A stretch of 64,000 bases of DNA from Palsa-601 sp963801185 (GTDB lineage: Bacteria; Actinomycetota; Acidimicrobiia; Acidimicrobiales; Bog-793). Positions 35,774 to 45,402 of this stretch are shown here, piece by piece. The DNA lies in assembly GCA_963801185.1 (NCBI GenBank), contig CAWDDW010000001.1, positions 1,178,001 through 1,242,000 on the forward strand, in the 5' to 3' direction. The position numbers and the translations under genes were made by a program. Below the pieces are notes generated by a model. That model ran no database searches and had not been told where the DNA came from. It saw only the letters and a program-made list of their open reading frames with translations. Each line of letters begins with the position of its first letter. The first letter of the stretch is position 1.

Positions 35774-36298
35774 TCAGCAGTCGGCGGGCAGGCTGATGAC
35801 GGTGCCGACCGTCGACAAAGGCAGTGGCCAGCACCGGCACTCACCGAAGTCGGTGCCTCTCCCCGTCTTGGCGTTCTTCACGACGGAATAGTCGGTGTCC
35901 GGTTTGGCCGACTGGTCACCGCCGCCAGCCGGCTCGCTGTGATTCCAGTTGATCGCCTTGGCGTGAACTTCGACGACCCAGACCAGTGTCGCTGCCGGCA
36001 TGGCGTGATTGATGTCTCCCTCCGACTCGACGGGCTCTCCCTTTGCATAGCTGGTGAGGACGAGATGCACCCGTTTGACGTCAGTGAAGAATCCGGAGGG
36101 TCTCGTGCCGACCACCTGTCTACAGGCCTGGACCGCCGACATCACGCCGGGCGGCAGAGACACGGTTGTCGTGCTTCCCGAAGACCCGCCTGCCCCGGAC
36201 GATCCTCGGCCACAGCCGGAAAGAAGCAGCATCGCGAGCGCTGAGATCGTGACGAGCACCGAGGCTCGTCGCGTCGGCTGAACACGTGTCGTCCCCAC
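35774..36298 (-). CDS. Small lipoprotein of unknown function
   Basis: GTG 36298 is chosen because TAGCCT ends seven bases upstream and it gives a proper signal peptide: VGTTRVQPTRR, then a hydrophobic stretch ending in the lipobox LLLSGC near residue 28. A Gly/Ser linker and a domain of about 120 residues follow, with a Cys in VQACRQVVG and more cysteines at the C-terminus (ECRCW and a terminal Cys), which could form disulfides. No family recognised. It is upstream of, and probably co-transcribed with, the GNAT gene. An outer-surface location is predicted from the lipobox. Confidence 0.65.
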   Translation of the reverse strand: MGTTRVQPTRRASVLVTISALAMLLLSGCGRGSSGAGGSSGSTTTVSLPPGVMSAVQACRQVVGTRPSGFFTDVKRVHLVLTSYAKGEPVESEGDINHAMPAATLVWVVEVHAKAINWNHSEPAGGGDQSAKPDTDYSVVKNAKTGRGTDFGECRCWPLPLSTVGTVISLPADC

Positions 36299-36382
36299 TG
36301 CCTTCAGGCTAGGTACCGGACAGGCTGTGTACACAGCGGGGCCGTTCGCGGCAATACTCGTGGGCACGAGAAGGGAGGGCCA

Positions 36383-36703
36383 GTGCCCAAATACCTGCTT
36401 CAAGTGAACTACACCCTCGACGGGGTCAAAGGGGTTCTCGCGCAAGGGGGCTCAGCCCGCAAGGCGGCCGCCTCGGCCGCGGCCAAGAGCGCTGGTGGCA
36501 AGGTCGAGTCGTTCCACTTCGCCCTCGGCTCCACCGACGTCTACGTCATCGCGGAGCTTCCCGACAACGCTGCGGCTGCCGCGCTTGCGTTGAACGTCTC
36601 CGCCGGCGGGGGCGCGACCGTCACGACCACCGCGCTGCTCACGACCGAGGAGATCGACAAGGCTGCCGGCACCAAGGTGAAGTATCACCCGCCGGGGTCC
36701 TGA
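36383..36703 (+). CDS. GYD domain protein
   Basis: A 106-residue cytoplasmic protein with the GYD pattern: PKYLLQVNYTLDGVKGVL, GGSARKAAA, GGKVESFHFALGSTDVYVIAELPD and TTTALLTTEEIDKA. GTG start behind GGGAGGG. The family is a dimeric ferredoxin-like fold found widely in actinobacteria, of unknown biochemical role. It is divergent from the lipoprotein gene to the left and about 50 bases before the SRPBCC gene, with which it probably forms an operon. Confidence 0.85.
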   Translation: MPKYLLQVNYTLDGVKGVLAQGGSARKAAASAAAKSAGGKVESFHFALGSTDVYVIAELPDNAAAAALALNVSAGGGATVTTTALLTTEEIDKAAGTKVKYHPPGS

Positions 36704-36751
36704 CCCTCCGCCAAGACGAGCGGTAGCGACGAAATCACAGAGGAGTTGCTG

Positions 36752-37228
36752 ATGGACGGTTGGGTGGTCACGGTGGAGCGGGTCATCCCGGCACCGCCAG
36801 AGGCGATCTTCGCCTATCTGGCCGATGCCTCGAGACACCCCGAGATCGACGGCTCCGGAACAGTGAAAGGGACCAAGCCCGGCGTCGCCGAACGCTTGTC
36901 GCTCGGTTCGAAATTCGGCATGTCCATGAAGATGGGGTTGCGCTACTCCATGGTCAACACCGTGACAGAGTTCGAGGACGACCGCCGCATTGCGTGGCAG
37001 GCCAATCTGGCCGGACCCCTTGGCAAGCTCGTCGGCGGCCGGACGTGGCGATACGAGCTCGAGCCCGTCGACGGAGGCACCCGGGTACGCGAGAGCTGGG
37101 ACATCTCGACGGACAAGCAGCGCCAGCTGTTCAAACATGGCCCGGTGGCCGAGCAGACCCGAGCCAACATGGAGAAGACCCTCGAGCGGATCGAGAAGCT
37201 CACCTCCTCGGCGGAACCGCCGAACTGA
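36752..37228 (+). CDS. SRPBCC (START/polyketide cyclase-like) family protein
   Basis: ATG 36752 is chosen because GAGGAG lies about eight bases before it; a TTG six bases upstream is also in frame. The 158-residue product begins VVTVERVIPAPPEAIFAYLADASRHPEIDGSG, the typical SRPBCC strand, helix, P..I order. It continues with TEFEDDRRIAWQANL, WRYELEPVDGGTRVRESWD and a long C-terminal helix. The fold binds hydrophobic ligands in a deep pocket. The ligand is unknown. It follows the GYD gene and converges on the lipoprotein gene. Confidence 0.87.
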   Translation: MDGWVVTVERVIPAPPEAIFAYLADASRHPEIDGSGTVKGTKPGVAERLSLGSKFGMSMKMGLRYSMVNTVTEFEDDRRIAWQANLAGPLGKLVGGRTWRYELEPVDGGTRVRESWDISTDKQRQLFKHGPVAEQTRANMEKTLERIEKLTSSAEPPN

Positions 37229-37243
37229 GGGCGCGCCCTCGGT

Positions 37244-38416
37244 TCACCTGGCTCGGCAACCGCGCGGAAGGGGCATCTCGTCCACGAACTGGCGACCCTT
37301 GGGGGCTTGCTCGGCGAAGAAGAGCCGGTGAGACGCGATTGCAAGGAGCTCGGCCTCGGCTGAGTGGGGAAGCCGAATCCGCGCGAGCGCGTGACCGTTG
37401 GAAGGATCTCCGCAGAACATCTGGGCCTTCCCGCCCCCTTGTTGGGTGACCCAGACAAGCCCGTCTCCCAGGCGCACGGTGATCCCGTTGGTCCCCTCCA
37501 CGAGCGTGCTCGGGTACGGCGCCAACGTCGTCGCGTCGTAGCGCTCGACGTAGCCCATCATCCCGGTCGCCTCCGAGGCCCACACGCCCGAGCCGATTTC
37601 CCCGGCAACGAACGGTCCCGCCACCCCCGACACCGGGCGGGAAGCAAGCAGCGCCCCCGTCGTCGGGTTACGCCGTTGAAGGGCGCCTATCCCGCCGTCG
37701 TTCCACTCGCCGACAAGGAGAGCCGAGCCGGCGGCATTCGTTGCCATCACCGCGCTCGCTGCCCCCGGGATGTCGACCACTGCGGTCTCGTTGCCCCGCG
37801 GGAGGGAGAACCGCAGGAGCTCGCCGCCTGCGGATGCCCACAGCCCACCGTGCACCGCCACGACGCTCCCTCTTGCTCTTGCCCCTTGGTTGTGCGCGCC
37901 CCCGACTCGTAGTTCGCGGATGACTGCGAGGCTCCGGGGGTTCAGACCGAGGAGCGATTCTGTCTGCGCCGAAGACACGGCGACCCACAGCGATCCGCCC
38001 GCCAGCACGGCACCGTCGAACTCCGCGCCGAGCCGACGCCTCGCCTCGACCCGACCGGTGGCGACATCGACACGGGCGAGCTTCCAGTGCAGGTAGTTGC
38101 CGGGCGGCGACACTTGCCAGGCGACGTAGGTGTCGCTCGCTGTGAGGACGACCTGCGGTGAAAGCAACTTCCGGTTCAGCACGCGATGCGGGGACGGTGT
38201 CGTCCTGCTATTGGTCGGCGACGTGGTCGTGGTGGATCCGAGAAGAGAGGTCCCGGGCGACGGGGTGGACGACTGGCTACACCCAGCGGCCAGGCTCGCG
38301 AGCACCAGCGCGAGCACCAGCACTGCCGGCGCGGTCCGAAGACCGCGAGGGCGGCGCAGGACCGGGGTCCTCGGCGCATACGGTGCCCTGTCAGTCATCT
38401 CCCACGGCGTCCTCAC
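37244..38416 (-). CDS. Beta-propeller-type lipoprotein
   Basis: A 390-residue lipoprotein: basic N-terminus, hydrophobic segment and lipobox LAAGC near residue 46, then a Ser/Thr/Pro linker. The rest is a repeat of short blade-like units (SLWVAVSS, GLWASAG, GVWASEA, GLVWVTQQ), each with a G-x-x-W-V/A-x pattern and 40-50 residue spacing, as in PQQ/YVTN-type propellers. Two cysteines, near the end (MFCGDP and PRGCRAR), could pair. GTG 38416 and ATG 38398 are alternative starts. It is anchored outside the membrane. The ligand or partner is unknown. Confidence 0.72.
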   Translation of the reverse strand: MRTPWEMTDRAPYAPRTPVLRRPRGLRTAPAVLVLALVLASLAAGCSQSSTPSPGTSLLGSTTTTSPTNSRTTPSPHRVLNRKLLSPQVVLTASDTYVAWQVSPPGNYLHWKLARVDVATGRVEARRRLGAEFDGAVLAGGSLWVAVSSAQTESLLGLNPRSLAVIRELRVGGAHNQGARARGSVVAVHGGLWASAGGELLRFSLPRGNETAVVDIPGAASAVMATNAAGSALLVGEWNDGGIGALQRRNPTTGALLASRPVSGVAGPFVAGEIGSGVWASEATGMMGYVERYDATTLAPYPSTLVEGTNGITVRLGDGLVWVTQQGGGKAQMFCGDPSNGHALARIRLPHSAEAELLAIASHRLFFAEQAPKGRQFVDEMPLPRGCRAR

Positions 38417-38479
38417 GTCATACGACGCCCGGGGCCCTAAGGACCTTGCACCATCGCTCCCGCCGAGGACCCCGGTTGG

Positions 38480-39721
38480 TCAGATCTTGCTGGCGCCGTA
38501 GGTGTACTCCTTCTCGAGCTTCTTGAGCGGGGCGCCCGAGAGTGTCACGGTCTTCCCGTTCGTGGCGCTGTAGGTGACCTTGGTCACAGGCCCGACTTTG
38601 TACCACGCTTGTTTGGCAATCACGTACCCGGCGACCCGGGCGTTGGTCTCGGACGACAGGTCGGCGAACGTCGCAGGCTTGGGGCTGATCGTTGCCGAGA
38701 GGTGCTCCACCGCATAGACCGCAACGGCGGCAGCGTGGTCCGACGCGATGATCCCGTCATAGGCGTTCGGATGCCAGGGAGTGTCCGAGATCCCCCTGAT
38801 GAGCATCCACGGCACGCCCTGGGAGGCACAAGCGAAGGCAAAACCCGTGCCCTCGTTCTCCTCGGCATCGCTCTGGTACACGAAGTCCTGGGCTTCGAGC
38901 CAGCTCAAGGGCTCGGTCCACACAGGAGCCTGCCCGATCACTCCGACGACGATCTTGTTCGTGATGCTGCCCGTCGCCTTGTTGTTACCGGTCGCGTCGG
39001 CCACTGTCGTCTTGCCCAGCTTCGGCGCCTTCTGGGCGGTCTTCACGAGTTGCTGCGTGGCTGCGAGGGACTCGACGTACGCCCACTTCTTGTCAGGCTT
39101 CCCGGGTCCGTACCCGAAGCCCTTGGCATCGGCCGGTGTGGGCAGCGTGGTGTCGTAGCCCGCGAACGCGTCACCGGCGATCGAGGCGCCGTTTGCGAGA
39201 TGCAGCTCGACCCCCTCGTACGGGGTCTGGTAGCCACCGATGTAGTAGTGGAGGTTGGACTTGTCGATGACCATCCCGCTCACGACGACGTCGCCCACGT
39301 TGATCGGTGCCGCCTGAGCGCCCGCAGTCCCCGAGAACAACATCGCGCGGGGATGGAAGTGCGAGATGAGAAGGTAGGTGGCGAGTTCGCTCGACTCGTC
39401 GATCTCACCGCCGAACGCGTCCACCACCGGCTTGCCGCCGATGGTTCCGACATAGAAGCGGTACCCGTCGATCACCTTCGACGACGTCACCTTCATCGCC
39501 GCCAGCACGGGGGCCTGCTCCACCCCGACGGCGCTGATGATCCCGATCGGCGCCGCTGCCGGCTTCGGCCGCTCCGTGGTCGAGCCGGCGGCCACCCCGC
39601 CGACGGTGAGGCAGCCGGCGGTTACCACGAGAGCGAAAGCGACCCGCCCCTTGTGCCGTCTGAGCAAGCTACCGGTGCGGCGCTCTTTGTCGTGACTGTC
39701 TTTACGTGTCAAGAAAGACAT
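38480..39721 (-). CDS. Secreted nucleoside phosphorylase/nucleosidase family protein
   Basis: A 413-residue protein with an N-terminal signal (basic RRTGSLLRRHKGR then a hydrophobic stretch ending VAAGS) and a purine-nucleoside-phosphorylase superfamily domain like MTA/SAH nucleosidases. Key stretches are IGIISAVGVEQAPVLAAM, LFSGTAGAQAAPINVGDVVVS and LIRGISDTPW with its catalytic-type Asp. An insertion of about 90 residues (HYYIGGYQTPYEG to KWAYVES) separates the core motifs. GGGAGGAG precedes the ATG. MTA/SAH nucleosidases are usually cytoplasmic, so export is unusual. It might salvage nucleosides outside the cell. It follows the HTH regulator gene by 180 bases on the same strand. Confidence 0.8.
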   Translation of the reverse strand: MSFLTRKDSHDKERRTGSLLRRHKGRVAFALVVTAGCLTVGGVAAGSTTERPKPAAAPIGIISAVGVEQAPVLAAMKVTSSKVIDGYRFYVGTIGGKPVVDAFGGEIDESSELATYLLISHFHPRAMLFSGTAGAQAAPINVGDVVVSGMVIDKSNLHYYIGGYQTPYEGVELHLANGASIAGDAFAGYDTTLPTPADAKGFGYGPGKPDKKWAYVESLAATQQLVKTAQKAPKLGKTTVADATGNNKATGSITNKIVVGVIGQAPVWTEPLSWLEAQDFVYQSDAEENEGTGFAFACASQGVPWMLIRGISDTPWHPNAYDGIIASDHAAAVAVYAVEHLSATISPKPATFADLSSETNARVAGYVIAKQAWYKVGPVTKVTYSATNGKTVTLSGAPLKKLEKEYTYGASKI

Positions 39722-39900
39722 GTTGCTCCTCCCGTCGTCCAGAGTCCTGGACGACTCCTATCTTCCGGGCGGACAGATACGGCCGGGCACCCTCGCGACC
39801 CGGCTTCATCCTTCACGGCGGCGGCCGCTAATTGCTAGAGGAAAAAGACCCGGCCAGGCGCTCGATCCCCGCGGGCCGCCGCAAGCCCGGTCGCAACCGG

Positions 39901-42435
39901 TCAGGGTCTCGGGCGCCTGTCCTGTCGTGCGGCCAGCCCGTGCTCGACGGCGTACCTGGTCGCCTCCACACGGCTGCGAATCTCCAGCTTGCGGTAGATG
40001 TTGGCGAGGTGGCGCTCTACGGTCGCCACACTCAGGTGAAGGCTCGACGCGATCTCCTTGTTGCTCGATCCGGCAGCAAGCAGGCCGAGCACTTCGGCCT
40101 GGCGAACCGTCAAGCCGTCGGGGAGGGCCACAACCGTCATCTCCCCCAGGTTGGCGAGCGCTCCCCGCGCCGCAGCCAGACCCTGCGCGTTGCCAGTCTC
40201 GGCGGCCAGGGACTCGGCCTCCCGGAGGCGCTTGGCGGCGTCCTCGTCCTGGCCCAGCTCGTGCAACGCCCGGCCGAGCCCGATCAGAGCGTTCACGACG
40301 TCGTGGGTGTGGCCGCCCTCGCGGTAGACGACGACCGCAGCCTGATAGTGCTCCGCCGCTCCCGCCCAGTCCTTCCTCGTCGTCGCGAGGTCGCCCTGAT
40401 TGCAGCGGATCGTCCCGATCAGCTGGCGGTTGTCGAGATCACGGGCGAGCGTGGCTGCTTCGTCGAGCGCCTGCACGGCCAGGGAGTGCTGGCCCGTGCG
40501 GATCAGCACGTCGGAGAGGTTGGCGAGCCCGATCGCGACCGAGCGTGGGTCACCGAGCTGGCGCTTGATCACGAGCGCTCGCTCGAACAGATCACGGGCA
40601 GCCGGGAGGTCGTCGTCATCGAGTGCCAACAGGGCCAGGTTGTTCAACGCCACTGCCACGCCGCGGCGATCGCCGGTCGCGTCGCGCAGCTCCATCGCGG
40701 TGTGGAAATTGCGGCGTGCCGCATCGCGATCACCGAGATAGCGGTGCGCAGAGCCGAGCACCGTCGCGGCGAAGGCCGCCAGCTCCCGGCGGCCGAGCCC
40801 CTGGAAGATGCTGAGGGCGACGGTGGCCTGACGGACGGCGTCGGCGTAGTCGCCGTTCTCCGCCGCCAGCACCGCAGCGGCGCTGAGCGCGCGGGCGACC
40901 GTCTCGTCACGCCTGCGACCAGCTGCTTCGAGGAAGGTGCGTAGCCAGCCGCGGCCGAGGGTCAGGCGCCCGCACATCAGCCACCAGCGCCACAGCCCGG
41001 CGCTCATCTCGAGCCCGAGGTCAGTCGCGCCCTCCTCCTCCGACCACCACAGCGCGAGCTCGAGGTCAGGGTTCGCAGCATCCATGCAGACCGCCCACTG
41101 CGTGCTCTCGGCCCCAGCGAGACCGTCCTCGCTTCGGCGTGCCAGGTCGGCGAAGTGCTCGGCGTGGCGCTGCCGGAGCTCCGGGCCGCCCGCTGTCTCC
41201 CGGAGCCGGCCGGCAATGTACTCGCGGACGGTGTCGAGCATCGTGAACCGCGCCTGGTCGCCTTCGTGCCTGACCACCAGCCACGACGAGTCGACCAGCT
41301 CCCGCAGGAGCGGCGCGACCTCGACAGCCTCGACGGCGGCGACCGCTTGCGCATCGTCGATGGTGAACGGGCCGGCGAACGTGCTCAACGCCGGAAGGAG
41401 CCGCTGGCCCGCCGTCCCGAGCAGGGCGAAACTCTGGGCTGCGACCGACTCCAGGGTGCGACTTGACTGCGGGCCGGATAGCCCGGTTCCGGAGGCGAGC
41501 AGGCTGTCGCGCCGCTCGACGATCTCGCCGATCGAGAGGGTGCCGACCCACCCGGCGATCAGCTCGATGGCGAGCGGAAGCCCGTCGAGCCGCCGGCACA
41601 GCTCGGCGGCAAGGCGCTGATCGTCACGCTCGGTCGCGAAGCCGGGCAACCGCTCGCGGGCACGAGTCATGAACAGCTGCACGGCGTCGGCGCTGTTGAG
41701 CTGGGAGGCCGATGCCCCGATCGGGGGAAGGCCGAGCGGTGGCACCACGCAGGAGGCTTCCCCCACGACGCCGAGCACGCGCCGGCTGGTGACCACGATT
41801 CGAAGCTCGGGCGCCGCCGCCAGAAGGCGGCGGACCAGCACCGCGACCTCGTCGCGGAGCTGCTCGGCGCCGTCTAGCACGAGCAGGTGCGCCGCTCCGA
41901 CGAGCGTCGCCTCGATCGCCTCGATCGTCGCGACATCGGGCTCGTCACGGACCCGGAGCGCGGCGGCGACCGTAGCGCTGAGGAACTCCGGGTCCCGAAT
42001 GGGCTCGAGCGCCACGAACGTCACCGGCAGCCCGGAACCGCTTCGGCGGATGGCCTCGAGCGCGAGCCGGGTCTTGCCGACACCCCCTGGCCCCGACAGG
42101 CAGACGAGGCGATTGTTCGCCAGGAGCTCGCTCACCGCCGCGAGCTCGGCGGTACGACCTACGAAACTCGAGTGTGGCCATGGCAACGCCCCACCCCCAC
42201 GCCAGCCGGCCGAGGACCTTGCTTCGAGCGTCTTGAGCCGCTGAGCGGCAGAGGCCGAGATGCGTGTGCGGCCAGTCTCCCAACGATTGACCGTGGCGAA
42301 CGAGACCTCGAGTTGCCGGGCCAGCTGTTCCTGGCTCAGCCCGAGTGCCGAGCGCAGTTCCCGGATCCGATCAGGCAGCCCATCGTCAGCCGGATCAGCC
42401 GGATCGGCTCGATCGTCGGGCTGACGGGCGGTCAC
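39901..42435 (-). CDS. ATP-binding regulator with N-terminal XRE and C-terminal LuxR HTH domains
   Basis: An 844-residue STAND-type regulator. An XRE-like helix-turn-helix lies at about residues 23-70 (LGLSQEQLARQLEVSFATVNRWETG). An NB-ARC-type ATPase starts at the P-loop GPGGVGKTRLALE near residue 118, with LLVLDGAEQL as Walker B. A helical winged region and a TPR array follow (residues about 480-770, repeats of the AVALNNLALLALDDDDLPAARDLFERAL kind). A LuxR-type HTH comes at the end (LTVRQAEVLGLLAAGSSNKEIASSLHLSVATVERHLANIY). Such proteins turn on transcription when a ligand frees the ATPase. Two DNA-binding domains in one chain is uncommon. A TACTGT hexamer ends seven bases before the GTG. 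The ligand and targets are unknown. Confidence 0.9.
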   Translation of the reverse strand: MTARQPDDRADPADPADDGLPDRIRELRSALGLSQEQLARQLEVSFATVNRWETGRTRISASAAQRLKTLEARSSAGWRGGGALPWPHSSFVGRTAELAAVSELLANNRLVCLSGPGGVGKTRLALEAIRRSGSGLPVTFVALEPIRDPEFLSATVAAALRVRDEPDVATIEAIEATLVGAAHLLVLDGAEQLRDEVAVLVRRLLAAAPELRIVVTSRRVLGVVGEASCVVPPLGLPPIGASASQLNSADAVQLFMTRARERLPGFATERDDQRLAAELCRRLDGLPLAIELIAGWVGTLSIGEIVERRDSLLASGTGLSGPQSSRTLESVAAQSFALLGTAGQRLLPALSTFAGPFTIDDAQAVAAVEAVEVAPLLRELVDSSWLVVRHEGDQARFTMLDTVREYIAGRLRETAGGPELRQRHAEHFADLARRSEDGLAGAESTQWAVCMDAANPDLELALWWSEEEGATDLGLEMSAGLWRWWLMCGRLTLGRGWLRTFLEAAGRRRDETVARALSAAAVLAAENGDYADAVRQATVALSIFQGLGRRELAAFAATVLGSAHRYLGDRDAARRNFHTAMELRDATGDRRGVAVALNNLALLALDDDDLPAARDLFERALVIKRQLGDPRSVAIGLANLSDVLIRTGQHSLAVQALDEAATLARDLDNRQLIGTIRCNQGDLATTRKDWAGAAEHYQAAVVVYREGGHTHDVVNALIGLGRALHELGQDEDAAKRLREAESLAAETGNAQGLAAARGALANLGEMTVVALPDGLTVRQAEVLGLLAAGSSNKEIASSLHLSVATVERHLANIYRKLEIRSRVEATRYAVEHGLAARQDRRPRP

Positions 42436-42474
42436 CGGGCCAACAGTACCGAGAAGGTCTCGATAAGGAGAAGC

Positions 42475-43309
42475 TCAGCGCCGGCGGGCGGCCAGGAGCA
42501 ACATCAGCCCGGCAACCCGGCGATCGAGCTGGTCGAAGCCGGCGTCGTCGAGGAGCCGTTCCATCTCGCCGCGGGCATAGACGCGCAAGCCACCCGGCCG
42601 CATGAGCGCGGCGGTCATGGCCCCGCCGACGAACGGTTGCTGCGAAGCCATCAGCGTGAAGCGGCCGCCCGGCCGCAGCGCGGCGGCGATGCCCGCTAGG
42701 ACACGCGGCGGATCAGAGAAGAGGTAGAACGCACCCGCGCAGTTCACGGCGTCGACGCTGCCGGGTTGCAGCGGCAAACGGTGGGCGTCGCCGCGCACAT
42801 AGCCGATCGTCGCTCCCCCAGCCGGTGCAGCCGCAAGGGCCTTTCGTAGCATGGCCGGCGAGAAGTCGATCCCGAGCACCCGGCCGGCGGGGGCGGCCGC
42901 CGCGATTGCCTCGGTGGTCCTGCCCGGGCCGCAGGCGAGGTCGAGGACCGTGGCGTCGCGCGGGAGCCAGCCGTTCGAGCGACCACGCACGCTCGGCATC
43001 GTGGCTCATGCCGGTGAGCAGCCGGGTGAGGAACGGACGCCAGGCCTGCTCGTACACCCGGGCAAGCAGCTTGGACTCCATCATGCGCATGTCGGGCGTC
43101 TCGGCCTGGCCGGGCGCGGGCGGCACGAGGTCGGCGAGGCCGTCGGTCACCGGGTAGCGCGCGCCGCAGGCGGCGCAAACGAGTGTGCCCCCGTCGCCCG
43201 GTGGCACCGGACCGTGGCACAGAGGGCAGCCGAGGACGTCGCCGAACGCCTCCGCCGCGGGCGCTTCCGCGCTCTCACGGTTGTTCGAGCGTGGTCCCAC
43301 GTGTGTCAT
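42475..43309 (-). CDS. Class I SAM-dependent methyltransferase with N-terminal zinc ribbon (frameshifted as read)
   Basis: ATG 43309 starts MTHVGPRSNNRES and leads to a Trm112-like zinc ribbon, CPLCHGPVPPGDGGTLVCAAC. A helical linker (RMMESKLLARVYEQAWRPFLTRLL) follows. The methyltransferase motif I, VLDLACGPGRTTEAIA, is in another frame. Removing one C from the CCC at about 42962-42964 (minus strand) joins LERLAP to RDATVLDLACG and gives a 277-residue protein. Later motifs are GDAHRLPLQPGSVDAVNC and LRPGGRFTLMASQ. It overlaps the PAS-GGDEF gene by 35 bases and is 39 bases from the regulator. The order resembles UbiE-type methyltransferases acting on small lipophilic substrates. The substrate is unknown. 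Confidence 0.82.
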
Positions 43310-44679
43310 CGCTCGGTACCGTGAACAGCGACACGCCCCTGCGCCCCGTCCGCTTCGATTCGTACATGGCGCTGTCGGCTTGCGCGATGAATGCATCGGC
43401 GTCGAGTGCCTCCCTGGTCCAGGCGACGCCGACGCTCGTCCGCAGCTCCACGACGGCGGGCCCGACATCGATCGCGGCCGTCGTCGCAGCAGCGATGCGC
43501 TCGGCGATCGCGACCGCCTGGTCCGAGCTCTCGACCCTCGGGCAAATCACAAGAAACTCATCGCCCCCCAAACGACCGACGTCGTCACAGTCCCGCACGG
43601 CGCCACGAAGACGCTCGGCTGCCGCCGCCAGCAGTCGGTCGCCGGCCGCGTGACCGAACTCGTCGTTCACCGCCTTGAATCGGTCCAGGTCGATGAAGAT
43701 GAGGGCTCCTCCCTCTCCGGTCGCACCCGTCGCAGCCGTCGTCCGACGGAGAAGTTCTAGGGACGCCTCCCGGTTCAGGCACGACGTCAGCGTGTCGACC
43801 GACGCCCTCACCTCGAGCTCGCGGCGAAGCTGAACACGGTCGGTCACATCGCTGAGGCATCCGACGGCTCCGGTCACCACCCCGGCGCCGTCAGTGAGAG
43901 CTCGCAAACTCAACAAGCACACCCGCTCGGAGTCGACGGCCGGCGAGCCGCCGGCTGCCGGGACACGAAGCCGAACCTCGATGTCGTCGACCGGCTCGTT
44001 GGCGAGCACCGAGAGGAGCGCGCCCTCGAAGACAGGCCTGTCCTCCGCGACAACGGGCGACAGCTGGGTCTCGATGGTGTCCGCAGGAGGCCGACCGACG
44101 ATCGCGTGCAGACGATCGTTGGTAAAGGTGATGTGACCGGCCGTGTCGATCTGGAAGAGGCCTACCGGCAACGTCTCCGACAACCGGCTCAGGAGTTGCT
44201 CGCGAGAAAGGCTCCTCGAGATCGCTTCTTCGGCGACCTTTTGAACCGTGATGTCCCGAACGAGCAGGCAGATCCTCCCCGAAGAGGCCCCCTCCGGACC
44301 GGCTATGGGAGCCACCCTGCCCTGGAACCATCGAACGCCCGCCGGGACGTCGAGGCAGTACTCCCAGAAGCTCAGGAGAGCCCGTGTCGAGCACACGGCG
44401 GATCACCTCGATCAACGCAATGCCTGCCTCGTCACCGAGAGCCTCACGAACGGTTCTGCCGAGCAGCTCGCTCCGAGGCGCTATGAGGAGAGCGTCATCG
44501 GTGGTCCAGACACCGAGGTACTTGCCGTTCTCGTCGAGCTCGAACACGAGGTCGTCAAGTGACGACAGCAGCGCCTGCAGGCGCGCTTCGCTCTCTCGCA
44601 GAGCCTCGGTGGTCTGCGAAGGCTCACCGGCGCCGGCACGACGCCGACCGGATCCGGTCACGGGCACAGAACTCACCAC
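43275..44679 (-). CDS. PAS-PAS-GGDEF diguanylate cyclase (frameshifted as read)
   Basis: GTG 44679 opens a frame with the first PAS domain (EARLQALLSSLDDLVFELDENGKYLGVW). The second half of that PAS, from EYCLDVPAGVRWFQGRV, is in another frame. On the plus strand the junction reads CAGAAGCTCAGG; with GAGCTC it becomes SPELWEYCLDV and the protein is 467 residues. A second PAS follows (SETLPVGLFQIDTAGHITFTNDRLHAIVG), then GGDEF with FIDLDRFKAVNDEFGHAAGD, intact GGDEF and an RDCD inhibitory-type site. It is therefore a probable c-di-GMP synthase. First of a run with the methyltransferase and the HTH regulator. No membrane segment seen. Confidence 0.87.
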
Positions 44680-44799
44680 CTTTCTCAGTATCTGCGCCCC
44701 AGACGTCGCTCAATAGGGGATTACGTCCCTTCGCTGGGAGAACGGTTGCTCGAGGCCGGCAGTGCTGAATCCGATGTGCCGACAAGTAGCCTTGGTGCC

Positions 44800-45402
44800 A
44801 TGCCGACAAAGAAGCCCCAGCTTCACCTCTCGGGCGACCCAGCGTCAGACAAGCTGATCTCGAAGGACGCATTCGCGCTCTTGATGGGCATGGTCCTCGA
44901 CCAGCAGATCCCCCTCGAGCGAGCGTTCGCCGCACCCGCCGTGTTGGTCACGCGCCTCGGGAAGCCGCTCGACGCACGCGAGATCGCGGGCATGGACCCT
45001 GAGGAGTTCGCGGCGGCGTTTCGCCAGCAGCCGGCGCTCCACCGGTTCCCCGGATCCATGGCCGGCCGGGTCCAGGAAGTCGCACGGATCGTCGTCGCCG
45101 AGTACGGCGGCGACGCATCGAGGATCTGGAGGACCGCCGAGACAGGTGAGGAGCTGGTGCGCCGGGTCGAGGCGCTGCCGGGTTTCGGCAACCAGAAGGC
45201 GAAGATCTTCGTCGCCCTGCTCGGCAAGCAGCTCGGCGTCGAGCCCTCCGGCTGGCGGGAGGCCACAGCCCCCTTCGGTGTCGCCGGCAGCCACCTCTCG
45301 ATCGCGGACATCGACTCTGCCGAGACACTCGCGACGGTACGTGAGCACAAGCGCCGGATGAAGCAAGCTGCGAAGGCCAAGACCGCCCGCGCGGCCAAGT
45401 GA
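44800..45402 (+). CDS. HhH-GPD-type base excision DNA repair protein
   Basis: ATG 44800 is chosen because TAGCCT at 44787-44792 ends seven bases before it and MPTKKPQLHLSGDP begins the conserved protein; the frame's earlier ATG at 44746 has no support. The 200-residue product has KDAFALLMGMVLDQQIPLERAF, an HhH-GPD signature around VRRVEALPGFGNQKAKIFVALLG, and a basic Lys/Ala tail. It belongs to the actinobacterial HhH-GPD group sometimes mislabelled HesB-like. It lacks the four-cysteine cluster of EndoIII. Probably a DNA glycosylase of undefined lesion range. Its stop overlaps the thiE start (GTGA). Confidence 0.8.
   Translation: MPTKKPQLHLSGDPASDKLISKDAFALLMGMVLDQQIPLERAFAAPAVLVTRLGKPLDAREIAGMDPEEFAAAFRQQPALHRFPGSMAGRVQEVARIVVAEYGGDASRIWRTAETGEELVRRVEALPGFGNQKAKIFVALLGKQLGVEPSGWREATAPFGVAGSHLSIADIDSAETLATVREHKRRMKQAAKAKTARAAK

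Noticed and set aside
39720..40944. Plus-strand open frames opposite the HTH regulator
   Set aside because: Antisense shadows of the TPR and LuxR regions with no domain.
45350..45399. TPP riboswitch before thiE
   Set aside because: thiE overlaps the preceding gene by four bases, leaving no leader, and no thi-box sequence is seen.
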